Below, in pieces: positions 48,399 to 61,023 of a DNA stretch of 64,000 nt. The DNA lies in the NCBI GenBank assembly GCA_964023275.1, contig OZ029918.1, positions 32,855,739-32,919,738 of the forward strand, written 5' to 3'. Origin of the DNA: Norana najaformis. Lineage: Eukaryota > Annelida > Clitellata > Crassiclitellata > Hormogastridae. The translations under genes were made by a program, and so were the position numbers. The first letter of the stretch is position 1. Each line of letters starts with the position of its first letter. The notes beneath the pieces were generated by a model that made no database searches, was not told where the DNA came from, and saw nothing but the letters and a program-made list of their open reading frames with translations.

Positions 48399-48689
48399 AA
48401 CAAGCTTTGTGTACACTGAATTTATGGAGGCACTCCTATCATTGATATTATCCTCTCCGTTCAACAATACGATTTTATTCGGAATAAAATGACGGGCCTG
48501 GGTTCCAACCCTGGGTTGCAGAGGTGGAAAGCCGATGCATTTTCCGCTTTGCCTACGCGCTAGTTCTAAAGTAAACTGTTAAGAACGCATATACTATATA
48601 TTCGCTTCTCTTTGACAAATTACTAATACTAGACGTAAAACTGTTGGCCACCGCATGCTTTCTTGTTGCTCTTTTAGGATTTTGGATGG

Positions 48690-48860
48690 ATTGTTGGCAA
48701 AATATAGTTGACAATATCGTTTGGCATTGTTGCTGATTATTGTGTTTGATAATGGTAATATTTAGTTGAGGATATCCTTTGACATTGTTGTTGATTATTG
48801 TATTTGATATTTGGCAATATTTAGTTGAGTATATCTTTTGACTTTGTTAATGATTATTTA
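48690..48860. repeat. Triplicated ~60-bp unit in the 3' flank of gene D
   Basis: ATATTTAGTTGAGGATATCC with TTTGACATTGTTG and GATTATTG words repeats about three times. The 3' flank of E has a single copy near 62815-62875. Confidence 0.7.
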
Positions 48861-51727
48861 TCCCACTCGACTAAACTGGTTTATCAATACTGCAACGATG
48901 CACTGTGAGAACTGTTACTAAACATTAGCCCCTCGTGGAACAGATACAGACAATGTGTTCTTAACTTTGAACATTCTAAAAATAGATCACGTACATAAAT
49001 TTTTACGTGCGAAGATTATTGCCTCATGCTTTTGTCAGTTATTTCTTACATGGTTTTCAGCTCCATACCGATTCCACTAATTCGTAGGGAAACTTCTGCA
49101 ATAGGCCCATATTTGAGCGAAAAAACATAAGGTGTTTTGACATCAAATAGATTGGACCGTCAATATGGAATACATGAGTTTTGCAGATTCGCAATTTGCA
49201 TATGTTGCGCTTATTTAAAAAACAACTGCATACGTTTCTAAATATGACAACTGTAGCAAGTTCTGCATTTTTAGATCAAAGGTTTCACTTTTTGCCTTAG
49301 AGGTCATAAATAAGACCCATTTTCTTTTCTTTTAAGACATTTCCTTTAGTTAAGATATATTCATAAATATGACCCATTTTATTTTCTATTAGTAGAGATA
49401 TTTCCTTCAGTTAAAATATATTAAATTATCTTTGTCGCCAACTGCATTGTATGGTAACAGCCGGAACTATTTAAGCGAAGCGCTGGTTACTTCTTGATCT
49501 GTCGTTTGTATCCTCAATAACCTGGTTATTTCACGCTTAACTTGTATCCGAATCATTTTCGTTTTTGAAATAAATAAAAAAAAGAAAGAATGTTACGAGA
49601 TTCAACGCAGTACAACTCAGACTGTCCGCTGTTCGAGTGAATAGGTATTTTAGACACATGCTGTACAGAATAACTGCATATGCCAAATTTCGATGCGAAC
49701 GTCCAAACAGGATATTACGATCGTTGCTGTAGTTGGCAATGAACTGAAGATACGAAAGGGGAATGCATTCTATTTTATACTCAATGGCTACTAAGATAAG
49801 CTGGCTAAAGATAAAGGTTAACGGAGCACCCACATTCATATTTAGAAGCGAAGAATATGAAGTTGTTAGCACTTGAGACACACGTACGCGTAACTGTATG
49901 AGAAGACCACGAATACGTATGTTGGACTTTAACCAGGCGCACAGAGCCACATCGACATATACACACATGCTTAAGGAAAGAGACGAAAACGCAGACAATA
50001 AACAATGAGAGAGATAGAGAAAAGACATTAGAGATAAATAGAGTAGATTAGATGTCACAAGTATAGGCCATAGGCCTAATTGTACACGCCAGTTGCGTGT
50101 ATGCGTCTGTATCTGATACGCTTTGTTTCTTAGTTATGGTAATTAAGTATTATCATATGTTAAGTCAGTAAAGCGTGATATATTTTGCTGAAAGCAGTAT
50201 GCAGTCTTGCACTCGATGTTTATGTTTGTACATTAGATAGGTGTGTTCTATAGTCAGTGAGTCAGTCTGTGCCTAGACGGAAAGACATGCAGATGTTGCT
50301 TGATCTGTGTGCATCTAAGACATTTTCCAAGTCGTATTTCAGTTGATTCCTTACAGTAAAACTACTCAAAAAATCGAATATACAGAGTTCTTGAGCTACA
50401 GAAGCTGATACCTGCAAAAACAAAACAAATCTACAAAGCTTAGCATTTTTAGTGAACGAAAAGTTCAAGCTACCAAGACCAAACTTAACGGAGCGGCCCG
50501 ACGTAATTCCCAGAGTGCACGCAGATCGACGCAATGAGAGCCAATGAGTTGCGTTCTTTCGTAGTAGAGGTTACAGAATAGAGTAGGAGAGAATTGTGTA
50601 AAATAGGGAGGAGTACAGTAAAGTAATATAGAATACAGCAATGTAAAATAGAACAGAGCAGATTGAGTAATTAAGAGCAGAGCAGTGTCGGGTGGGAAAA
50701 TAGGGTAGACTGGTTTAGATCAGAACAGAGCTGAGTAAAGTGGGGTAGAGTAGGGTAGAGTAACGTACTAATTTGAGTGATCCTAGTTTCGACACAACCA
50801 CATCGAAGAAGCTAAGCCCAGACGAATTCTGGTCTACTTAAACTGCCAGGCAGACAGAAAGAATAGCTGAGCAAACAAAAGGTACGTTGTACCCATATCC
50901 AGTTTCATGACTTCCAGAGCTTAGTTGTGACAATTACTATGTGATTGTTAGAGCAGTCTGTTTAAATTCGTACTGTATTATTTCTTGCTATATCAATTTA
51001 GTTCTTTCTGCTATTTTGCTATTTTATGGATCTTATTCAGGCGCAATTGTTTTATGCAGTCGAAATGATGCTTCATCGTTATAAATACGCTGGCACTAAA
51101 TAAATCAAATAGGATCAAACGTTTTCATCTCAATAATAGACTAAAGATTGGCTTTATTTAAGAAAGTCTGTAAAGTATGTAAGTATATAAATACCCTCGT
51201 TCAGGCAGACAGATACACAGACGTCTATCTCACCGAGTTTGCTAACGACAGCGCTAAAGCAATTTACCTGGAGAGACAGGTATGAACGAGATATCGAAAC
51301 GGATTTTCCCATGCTTTCGCTTTTGACTCTAGATTTCCCACAATAAAGTCCGTCTTTCAACAGTCTCGATTTTTACTTTAGTTTAAATTCAACGGTAAGT
51401 TCAGATAATATCTATTCAATATTAGGAGTTCAAAAAATAAAATAAAATTGTGGAAATCATTTTGGCCTTTCAACGTAGGATAGTGTGTAATTGCATGTAT
51501 GTACTTGGGCATTAAAACAGCGCCGTCGAAGGGCCTATTGAAGGCGCTCCTCGCTCACCTAAATGAGTTAGAATTTGTAAAGAATGATCAAAAACGTTTC
51601 TTTGCATTCTCTTTCAATACTCTAGGATTGGTTCATTCTACCATATCTAATCTTATCTAATGACTTCCATAGCACTGTTATCACAACCCTTAAGACACCT
51701 AACGGTGGCCGCTTCAAATGAAACCTT
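48861..51727. other. Unassigned intergenic stretch
   Basis: The 173-codon minus-strand frame at 49537-50058 is leucine/serine-rich with no domain or splice context, and I do not call it. At 50540-50765 there is an A/G-rich low-complexity tract built on GAGTAGGGTA-like words. At 51500-51560 an ACAGCGCC...GGCGCTCC motif marks a LINE/SINE end. Confidence 0.4.
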
Positions 51728-52225
51728 CAGTGATGGGCAATAGGCCTAAATACTTAAAAATTGTCTAACTACAACTACTTTTAGACTATTCTTAAAGTTA
51801 GTAACTGATTTCAGAAAAAGCAGTTAACTAATTTTTAAACTAGCTTACGTTTCTAATTACATTTGCTCATACTGTAAGATTTTTCGTCTCAACAGTTAAT
51901 TTTTAAAGCTGCATCGTTTAGCAAATATGAACTATTAAACTATACATTATCACTTATTAATTCATAACCAGTTAGCTGTCCTATAGCCGAAAATACAGCC
52001 CATGAAGCAATGTTGTCAACTGTTATACAAAAATAGTTTGGAGACAATAGGGACAAGTTGGTCAAGGATGCAACTGAAAAGCTCTCTTGCCTCAAAAAGA
52101 GTTAGAAAAGTAGTTAACTTCATATTAAGATACTTTTTAAAAGTGTAGTTAAACAGTTTTTATTACTTAAAAAGTAGTTTAACTGCTAGTTGTCAACTGC
52201 GGTACTTAAATATTGCCCATCACTG
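51728..52225. mobile_element. hAT-like non-autonomous element (MITE)
   Basis: 498 bp. It begins CAGTGATGGGCAATA and ends TATTGCCCATCACTG, perfect 15-bp inverted termini. It is flanked by GAAACCTT (51720-51727) and GAAACCAT (52226-52233), an 8-bp target duplication with one mismatch. The interior is made of AGTTAACTA/TAGTTAAAC-like words and has no coding frame. Confidence 0.92.
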
Positions 52226-52574
52226 GAAACCATAGTCAAACTGGGTAATTCAATGGAGAAGCCAGGTCGAAATCAGATAGGTTATGGAAAGAAGAAGTCA
52301 GGCAACTATAGATAAGCAAGTTTACACAAGTCTTAAGTTTAGACCTAAATGACATTAAAAACTGGCATCTATACTACACGGTGTACATCATCATATATAA
52401 TTTATGTGTCTAGGGCTGTTGTTGGCATGTTTATTCCTGAACTTTAGCGAAAATGTCTTGCATGTTTCAGATATCCAAGTTACATGTAGGTTTTTAAATT
52501 TGATACAAAGTCTTACAGTGTTTGTTTAGTTCTACCGTGGTTTACATGCGAGATCATGGTTAGTAATTTCAGGT

Positions 52575-55500
52575 ATGGCAGCCAGGAATGCGAACATGGC
52601 CGACGAGTTGAAAGCAATAACGGAGTGCAGCATCTGTACCGAGGTCTTCACTGACCCCAGGCTTCTGCCGTGCATTCATACTTTCTGTTTGAAGTGCATT
52701 GAGAAAATTGGAGAGAGCAGAGAACCTGGAGTAAGTATACCATGTCCACTGTGTCGTGAAGAATTTTCTGTTCCAAAAGAAGGATTGAACGGCTTGAGAA
52801 AAAATTTCTTTATGTCCAGAATTGTCGATATATCCAAAATATCAAGTCCACCATCCAAAGAAACGTTATGTGATGCTTGTCTGGAGGATGTTGAAGAAAC
52901 TCCTGAGATTCCTCTGGCTCAAAGCTTTTGCGTGGAATGTCACCAGAACTTGTGTCTCGATTGTTGCAAGCATCACAGGAAGAACAAAGTCTTAAAAGCT
53001 CATAATATAGTGGCGTTGGGAAGTAAGATTGATCCAGCAAAGCTAGCAGAAAGCTTCCCTTCAAGTGTGTGCGATCAACATCGTACGAAGCCACTGGAAA
53101 TGTTTTGCATGACATGCCAAACAGCTATCTGCATGATGTGCTTTGCTGAGAACCATCAGCGGCACAGATGCACTGATGTCAACAAAATCGTTCCGGATTT
53201 TCGAAAAACGCTTTTATCGGATTCAGGCAAAGCGTCAATTATGAAGGCAGACATTCTCAAAGAGTCTTTAACAGTGAAAAATGCAAAAGAAAATATTCTG
53301 GTTGAAATAGCAGATGTTGAGAGTAGAATCATCTCTAGAGGTGAAGAGCTGAAACTTCTCGTGGATCAACACACGAAAGCCTTATTAGATCAGCTTGGTT
53401 CGATGAAATTGAATAAATTAAAAGAAATTGAGGTGGAAAAGGACAAGATTGATAGACATTTAGCCATTTTGGAAAGCTGCGAGGGATATTGTCGTAGTCT
53501 GGCAGAAAATGGGTCAGCTTCTGATGTATGTCAGGCAACTATTGAGCTTCATAAGAAAGCAGCAACTCTGGAAATTGAACACAATTCTCGAATGCTTCTT
53601 CAAGTCAATTCCCAAAGGAACTTGTTTCAGATATCCACGTTGCAGAACTGGCTGAATCAAAACAAGAACATTAGTGGACAAATCAAAGGTATTTTGATCT
53701 AGATGCAAATTATTTTAAAGTTAGGGACTTGTAGCGCTTGTCTATCCTTGCCCTAACAGGTTGTGAATGAAATAATTGCATCAAGCCTTGGTTTGATTCT
53801 GAATTGCTAAAGCTTGAAGTCAACGTTAATCAACATGAACGCACTTGGCGACGCTCACGACTTCCCTTCTGTCATGTTTCAAAGAACAGTGTAAAATTGT
53901 TCGTAACCTAGTTTCCTAGGCCAAATCCTCCTATCCCACAAACTTAATTTTAGAAAACCCATCTTGCCCGAGGTCCTTTGAAAGGCCCCCGATAAGTTAC
54001 TACAATAGGAAAACACAAGCACGCTACCCAAGACCTCTTCGTCATCGGCTCTGGCTGTTGTTTTATTAAATTCTTTAGTGACAAGAAATCCAACATCAGG
54101 CTGAAATTCTCTGGGATTGAATTATCAAATGGCTTTTTATTATCCCATGACCACAAATACTTTTGAATCTATTAGTCCCGGGTAAAATTCGGTCACTCGC
54201 TTTTCCATCTCCTGACAAACAGTGTCTCCCAGATGCAATTCGAATGTACCTCAAAAGATGCTGTGAGGTGCTTGGTACAGCCATCTGGACATTAATGAAT
54301 CGGCCGCCTGCTAAGGGCTCGTTACCATCATGGTTCTCTCATGCAATAGTGCACCATTTGCTAAAGAAGCCATCGTTGGATGCTGACGTCGTCTTTGGAT
54401 GCTGATACTATGTCAAACTTCCAACCAATTTCAAACTTTAATTTTACTTCTAAACTTCTCGAGCGAGTTGTTAAAATCGTCTGGAAGGACACCAGTCTTA
54501 AGAATCATTACTGCTCTCTTTCAAGTCAGCATATTGCAAATTCCTCTCCACTGAGACAGCTCTTCTTTCAGTCCACAATGAGATTATCTGCTACATGTAA
54601 ACTAGCAAAGTGACTGCATTTACTCTTCTTGACCACGCTACCTTAGCTACTTCGCCTTGAACAGTGGTTTGGTTTATCAGTTCTGGCCCTGAACTGATTC
54701 CAGTCATATCTTACCCCACCAACTGCTGCCTTGAGCATTATTACAAGTATTCAGTCTTTCTGAATCAATGAAGCAATGTCGGATACCACTCACCATCGGC
54801 GTCCCTCAATGCTCTGTTCTTGGCCGCTTACTTGTCTCCTTGTACACCACTCCACTAAGCGCTTTACCGAGTCAGAGTGGTCTGAAGCACTATCTTTACG
54901 CTGGTGATACTCAACTCTATATTTCCTTCGATAATTCCTGTTCTTCCAATTTTGTCACGTCTTTAACCAAGTTCAATCTTAGATGGCAGAAAATGGACTG
55001 CTCTTAAAACCATCCAAAACTGAGTTTCTCCTTTTTGAAAAGTTCACAGCAACTGAATAAATTTAACTAAGAGATTTCAGTCTATGCACCTCTGTCATAC
55101 AACGCAGCTTTTCATCCCGCAATTTTGCTGCTGTTTTTGGTTCCAACCTGTCATTCAGTGAATGCATTAATTTTATATGCAGGTCTGTACACTGCTATTA
55201 CCGTGATATCCGTAGGATTAGACGCCTCATTCCCATTTCTGCCCGGGTTTGTTTGGCTAATGCCGTGTTCTGCAGCCGTCTTGACTGTTGCAACTCGCTG
55301 TTTACTGGCATTTCAAAAGCAAATTTGATGAAGCTTCGAAGGCTCCAAAATACAATGACAAGCGCTATTACTGAAATCCTAAAATATGAACGTATATCAC
55401 CTATCCTAAAATCATTGCATTAGCTGCTCATAGAAAAGTGAATAATTTTCAAGACTGGGGTAATTGTATACAAGACTACATTTCAGCCAATCTCACTGTC

Positions 55501-55890
55501 TTCACTCTGTACTGATTCCCAAGACGTGTCTCTACTCGACTAGGTCTTTTGAATTCTTAAATAGTCAATTCCATGTACAAGGTCAGCTCTCGGCAGGCAT
55601 GCCTTTCTGTCGTTGACCATAGACTCTGGAACTCTCTCTCTCTGTTTTGGCCTTGCAGACCTCGACTAAAAGTCAACTTTTCTTAGATTCATTTCCTCCG
55701 TGGGCCATTTCTATGTCTTCTCTGGTTCCCTTCTTGTCTTTTTGACCGAACTTATGGAATTTGTGCACGTACAACGATTTTGCGACCATCGACTTATGCC
55801 TTAAGTAACTTTTACGATGGCGCTATACAAGTTTTTCGATTATTCCTATTGTTATTGTTGCTGTTGTTTTTATTATTGCTATTATTATTA

Positions 55891-55945
<55 letters not shown>

Positions 55946-56829
55946 GCAGGATTTGACATTAATTTTGATCTAGTACCGTCCATGGTATAGTCTAGTTCTC
56001 AAAGAAGCGTGATTACTTATGTAAGAATTGCATAGAGTTAATTTCAAGTTGGACAAGCAATTAAGGTGTATGTTTAAATTTTAATTATAGACTTTTGTGT
56101 AGTTTTGTTTCTGGCGTTGCTCGTTTAAATAATTAAAGAATTTTGGCACTAAATCTGCTAATATTTCTACAGATGTTCCCGTCTTCAGCAGGCGTCAGCA
56201 GACCTCGGAATTCTTAGAGCGAGGTAAGCGTTTTAAGCAAAACGTCATTACCTAGACGGCATTCTATTTGATTGCTAAAGGTTTATAAGCCTTTCACTGC
56301 AACTATCGGAGTTTGACTCCCCAGGCTTTATAACAATCTTGCAACTTTAATTTATCTCCCATACACTCTAGAAAGCTGTGAATCTGCTGTTCTTGCTCAC
56401 ATCCACGAATCATTCGGTGAGTTAACAAAAGAGTAATATTGCAGTTTCAAAAGGTTTGCCCTGATACCCGCTTTCACAATCACGACCCCGATTTCAGTTT
56501 CGACGCCTCGGCCTAGACCTCCATATGTGGCTTCGACGTTGAGGCTACATGCATCCATGCATGACATCTAAGACAGAAAGAAAATATAAAATGAGGTATC
56601 TTCGAGAATTATCACAGTGCAGTACAATTGAATACCGTTTACCGAACCTGTGAACTTCACTTTTGCGCCAAAACTGAAAACTGACTGCGTAATTGTTTTT
56701 TTCCTTTCAGAATCGTTTTACAATCCATCAGATGCCTGCAGACGAGAATCTTATGGCTACAGTGAAACTGAAGAACAATTGCATTACGACCAGCAGGAAG
56801 AATTCGAATATAGTGAAAAGGAAGATTAA
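52575..56829 (+). CDS. TRIM-type RING/B-box/coiled-coil protein
   Basis: Proposed CDS join(52575..53688, 56173..56223, 56372..56416, 56711..56829), 442 residues. The RING has C18, C21, C33, H35, C38, C41, C57 and C60. A B-box 1-like segment follows (about 99-147), then B-box 2 with C166, H169, C178, C181, C186, C189, H194, H197, and a coiled coil from about 225 to 330. Exon 1 ends at AAAG/GTATTT in phase 1; the next two exons (51 and 45 nt) are phase 1 at both ends, and the last runs in frame to TAA at 56827. Together they code a tail of about 72 residues that is Glu/Tyr-rich at its end (EEQLHYDQQEEFEYSEKED). Likely an E3 ubiquitin ligase acting in the cytoplasm. No B30.2 or NHL domain is present. 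ATG 52575 lies 2 nt after an ATTTCAG acceptor, so a 5' non-coding exon is expected upstream. Confidence 0.85.
53780..55945 (+). mobile_element. L2/CR1-like LINE in TRIM intron 1
   Basis: 5'-truncated. Frames read WFDSELLKLEVNVNQHERTW, GCCFIKFFSDKKSNIRLKFS, NFQPISNFNFTSKLLERVV, GVPQCSVLGRLLVSLYTTPL, HYLYAGDTQLYISF (YADD changed to YAGD), VFCSRLDCCNSLFTGIS and LWNSLSL. It ends in GATGGCGCTATACAAG and an (ATT)n tail (55871-55945). Same strand as the TRIM gene; stops and shifts throughout. Confidence 0.85.
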
Positions 56830-57199
56830 TTGCATTACTGCCAGTGGAACAATCGAATATATGACTGATCGTAGGATTATGCGTTTCCTGGCTGACTACT
56901 ACGTGGAAAAACTGTCATATTCATTTTGATTAGGTGCTTCGATCCATTTACAAACGAGCTTCTGCGTATAATTTATAGTCATGTTAATGATCTTTTCAAT
57001 TCAAATGTTTTGTGGCAGGTGTCTGCCGGTCAACAGGTGTGATAGCAAATTGCGTGACGTATCGGCATGAAGATGCGTGCATAAAATACTTTTATTTAAC
57101 TATAGCCAAGCGATATGCACGGTGCGAGTTAATTAGAATAATATCGCATTGCTGGCAACACTTGGAAAGGCACGAAAGAAGTAACATCTAACGCTCAGC

Positions 57200-57900
57200 A
57201 GGAGGCAGTGAAGGCGGGACTCACTATCAATCCGGAAAAGACCAACGTCATGATGATGCGAAAATGTAATGTAACGGGTATGATCATGACCGACGACAAC
57301 GAGGTTGAGGTCGTGGATGATTTTCTGCTAACTCGGTAGGTAGCTTAATGACTGCAGACAGCAGCTGCGACAGGTAGGTATGCATGGACAGGCAAATATT
57401 GCTTTGGAAGTCTTGAACAGATGGGAACAACGGTTGCAGTGTGAAGATCCAAGATTCGGCCATGTAAAGCCATAAAATAAGCATTCTGCTGGATGGATCT
57501 GAAACCTGGCAAATGAAGGTGGCAAACACGAAAATGCTGGAAGCAGCACATTATAGATTATGAGAATTCTGCACATTTCGTGTGATGATCAATTAGCGAA
57601 TAAAAGCAGAAGGACGGGACAAGAGGATATAGAGACTATTACAAGAAAGAGAAGACTGGATGGGAGTTGAAATTAGTATGGACAAAAATATTAGAGTCAA
57701 TCAAGCAATGAACTTGATTCCTGAAGGGAAATGGAGGAAGGCTAGATCAAGAAAGAAATGGCCAGAGACCATCAGAGACGATCTTGGATGTTTGGAGATG
57801 TCGTGGGACGAGGCAAGAAAACTGGAGATCGACAGACATGAACGGAGAAGCTGCATTGCGCGTTGTCTAGACCTGCAGAAAGAACTAAGTACTAAGTAGG
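57200..57900 (+). mobile_element. RTE-like LINE C-terminal fragment
   Basis: Pieces in order are AGLTINPEKTNVMMM-like, LLDGSETWQMKVANTKMLEA and, in an open frame at 57660-57899, NQAMNLIPEGKWRKARSRKK with WPETIRDDLGCLEMSWDEAR, the C-terminal G-K-R-x-x-G/A-R-P-x-x-W...D motif of RTE/Jockey-type polymerases. It is followed by an (AAGC)n/(AAGT)n-like tail at 57905-57935. Confidence 0.75.
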
Positions 57901-57939
57901 TAATTAAGCAAGCAAGCAAGTAGGTAAGTAAATAAGCTA

Positions 57940-60064
57940 TGCACACAACTAAGCATTGATTAATTTTTCTATAACCTTTTCATTTATTACAACAAGATAA
58001 TTATCTTCGTTGCTTGCAATTTTATATTGTGATGTACTTTGAAACAGTTATCACATGTAAGGGTTTGTGTTTTGTTGTTAATAATAAAAAAATCAAAATG
58101 ATGGCTGGATCTGGAATGAAACAAGGTGATTAAAGACCAGTCATAATAGCTCTGAAACTCTTATTCACTGATAGGGAGGTGCTGAATTACAAGTACCTGT
58201 GACTTCAAGCAGTTTTTATGCTGTCTGAACACTGCTTTATTTTAAATACGTTGGTGACACCCTAGAAATAGAGTAGGCTTTTGCTATCACTTGGCTTTGC
58301 TACATAAAAATATTTCATGTTCGCCACAAAATAAAATCATCTTTATCAAATAGTCAAAACAACAGTTATTCTATTTATCAATCGTCAGGCCAATTTTTAA
58401 CTAGCCCTAACTAAGCAGCACCAGATTAAATATAGATATTTTTTATTACTAAATCTATAGTTATAGATACATTATTTTTATACGTAATCTATAGAACATC
58501 CCTCACTGCATGCTGGATTCAACTGTGTCTTTGGCTTGGATCTTAGCTATACACCTTTTGAAGAATATTATTCTTTTCTGCTTGTCCTCGATAGGATCTC
58601 TGTGGCAGTCTCTGTTGACCGATAGGCACATTCCGTTCTTCGTCCCACCAGAGATTTTCCCTTTTGAATTCAGAGCTTCACGGATTGATGTGACTCTGCT
58701 GTCTATCATAGTCCCTCGCATATGAGTTGACCAAATTTCAGTCAATTCAACTAGAACAATGAATGTCTGTGAAGTAATAAGTTAGCATTCTATCAAAGCC
58801 TCTTCGACTATGGTAAAATTGTCCCGCTATCGGTGTTCATGCTATTTTCTGCTGATTTTCGACCAAAGCATAAACACGGCAACAGCTCTCCAACAACCAG
58901 AAACTTGCCCTTATAAGTAGCGTAAACAGAATTGATATTTGGTGAGTTGTCAATTTCACATGTACTGAATTTTGAACATCTGGCGCAACAGCAACAATGG
59001 GATACCAAGACACGATGCTGCAGTTCATATTGAGGCAAGATCGGGGTTTGATTTTCCATCAAGGATTTTGGCTTTGGACGCAGCACTAAAACCGACATAT
59101 TACGACACCAAGTGTAGGGCCTAAGGGTGAGTAGATCTTCGACTCTCTCTTCACTTCATTCTAATTAGCATACTTCCTGATTCGCTAGTGCAGCCGAGAA
59201 TTAAGGAAGACATGTCTTCAATATTCGAAATGTTTAGCTCCTTGTAAATTACAAATCAATTAGCAATCATCCAAAATTGGATGAATAGGCTACTTATGTT
59301 CGAGGTACCTCTGTGCGATCGATCGAGTGCCTGTTGCGCCATATACACTCAACAATTACTACTTTATGAAGTGTGTAAAGTAGTATAATGTAACTTGACA
59401 TCTATATAGCGCCTTCTAAGTACCTTTACACCAGACAAGGCTATAACATGCAAGCAATTTTGTCAGACACTATCAGTCATGGGGCACAGAGATAAGTTGG
59501 CAGACACACAAACGGAAAGAATTAGAGAGATAGACAGTAAGTGAAAGAGAGAGAACAAGTAGGTATCTAGCTTTCAAAGGTTATTAAAAAGCATATCTAA
59601 ACCAATTATAAGAGCCAAGTGAACATCGAAAAATTCGGTTTTGTCCATGCCCGTAGTACTAAGGGACTTAAAGGGCTGGGCTTCGACCAGTGTAAGTGGG
59701 AGGGTAAGGGTGAAGTTTTGGAGTGAAATAGCAAGCAATAATATTCCCTCTAAGCTGCGGGGCACGATTTTTGAGGATAGCACACGCAGTAACATCTGCT
59801 AGCGCACACAGTCTATGCGCGTTCTGGCTATTTAAAAGTTAAATTTAGCTAACTGTTACAGCTTCTGGTGCATTTAGCCGACTATGCTCAGATGTGGCGA
59901 AAGTTTCCATATCCTATATTGCGGAACCATACGGCATCCCTCAAACTGCAACGAGCCCCTCCAGTCTGATCCACATAATACAAATGGCCAAATAGCTGGT
60001 CACCTGTCACCGGTCGCACGGTGTCTTCATACTCTAAACTCTACTTGTACTTAATCTACGGAAA
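57940..60064. other. Unassigned intergenic stretch
   Basis: Minus-strand frames at 58503-58745 and 58808-59098 show no recognisable domain. CTATATAGCGCCTTCTAAG near 59400 is a LINE/SINE end motif. A TATTCCCTCTAAGCTGCGGG word near 59743 and GCTAGCGCACACAG near 59798 may belong to a short element, but no termini were identified. Confidence 0.35.
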
Positions 60065-61023
60065 TGGGCCTTGGCATAGCTGTGGTCGATCCAAAAGAAA
60101 CTTGGGGACAAGCTCAATCGGCAAAAGGGCGGCCACTCAGAGTTCGATAATGTAAGCTAAGACCCATGCATACTTGAGTACTCAAGGCGTCAGCATGGTT
60201 ATCAGAGTGTCGGGGCAGTGGCGATTCCAAAAACTTTGAAGGAAAGGCACAAGTAAGTCAGGTCTTGCAGAAAATTACGACGACCTTATTTTTTGGAATA
60301 ATCAAAGACGATCAGTGGTGTTAGAATCAGCTCATTATAAGGTGCATAACAGCAATGCAAGCTTATAATCGACTGTCTTGCGATGGGGCAAGAACTGAAG
60401 CAACTGTCTAGAGCCCGAAGCATGTTTTTTTCTGAAATGAACATAACTTGAATCATTATTTGCCTAAAGAACCGAACCACAATCAAGGGATCAAGTAAAC
60501 AATCGTTTTTTGTCACAGTTTTTGTAGCGATGATGTGGAAGGATCGCGAACGGGGGCTTAAATCGAACTCTCCAACATGTCGAACTAAAACTGAATTCAA
60601 TCAAGAAAACTACGAACCAGGAACAGAATCAGAAAGCAAATACATCAAGGATGTAACAAATTACCCCCGATTAAGCTCTAAAACAGCGCATGTTGACAAA
60701 GCTTTCAACAGGCTACACAAATCATTCAACAATTCCTGATGTTATAAATTAATATAAATTAGGATTGACGCTAATTGGTTTCCCGTGTACACAAAAGATA
60801 TATAAAATGCAAACATCATGTGAACTACAAATTCTGTTTGATTAATAAGGTGTTTACGCAGGAAGTCGTTGCTGTAGGTCTAGATACTTGAAGGACACAT
60901 ATTTGGAAGCCTAGCCTATGTCGATTTGATGCGAAAACGAGAAATTTGTTGAAATCTACATCTAAAGGCTCTCATCGGAGTTCGGTTTTCTGTTTGAACC
61001 GATACTGCAACTTAAGAGAAGAC
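60065..61023 (+). promoter_or_regulatory. 5' flank of copy E
   Basis: Homologous to the flank of gene D over its length, and to those of A and C nearer the gene. The forkhead-like GTAAACA is kept at 60495-60501, followed by TGTCACAGTTTTTGTAGCG and GATCGCGAACG. Confidence 0.5.

Noticed and set aside
49537-50058. 173-codon minus-strand frame
   Set aside because: No domain, no splice context, leucine/serine-rich composition typical of chance AT-rich frames. Not called as a gene.
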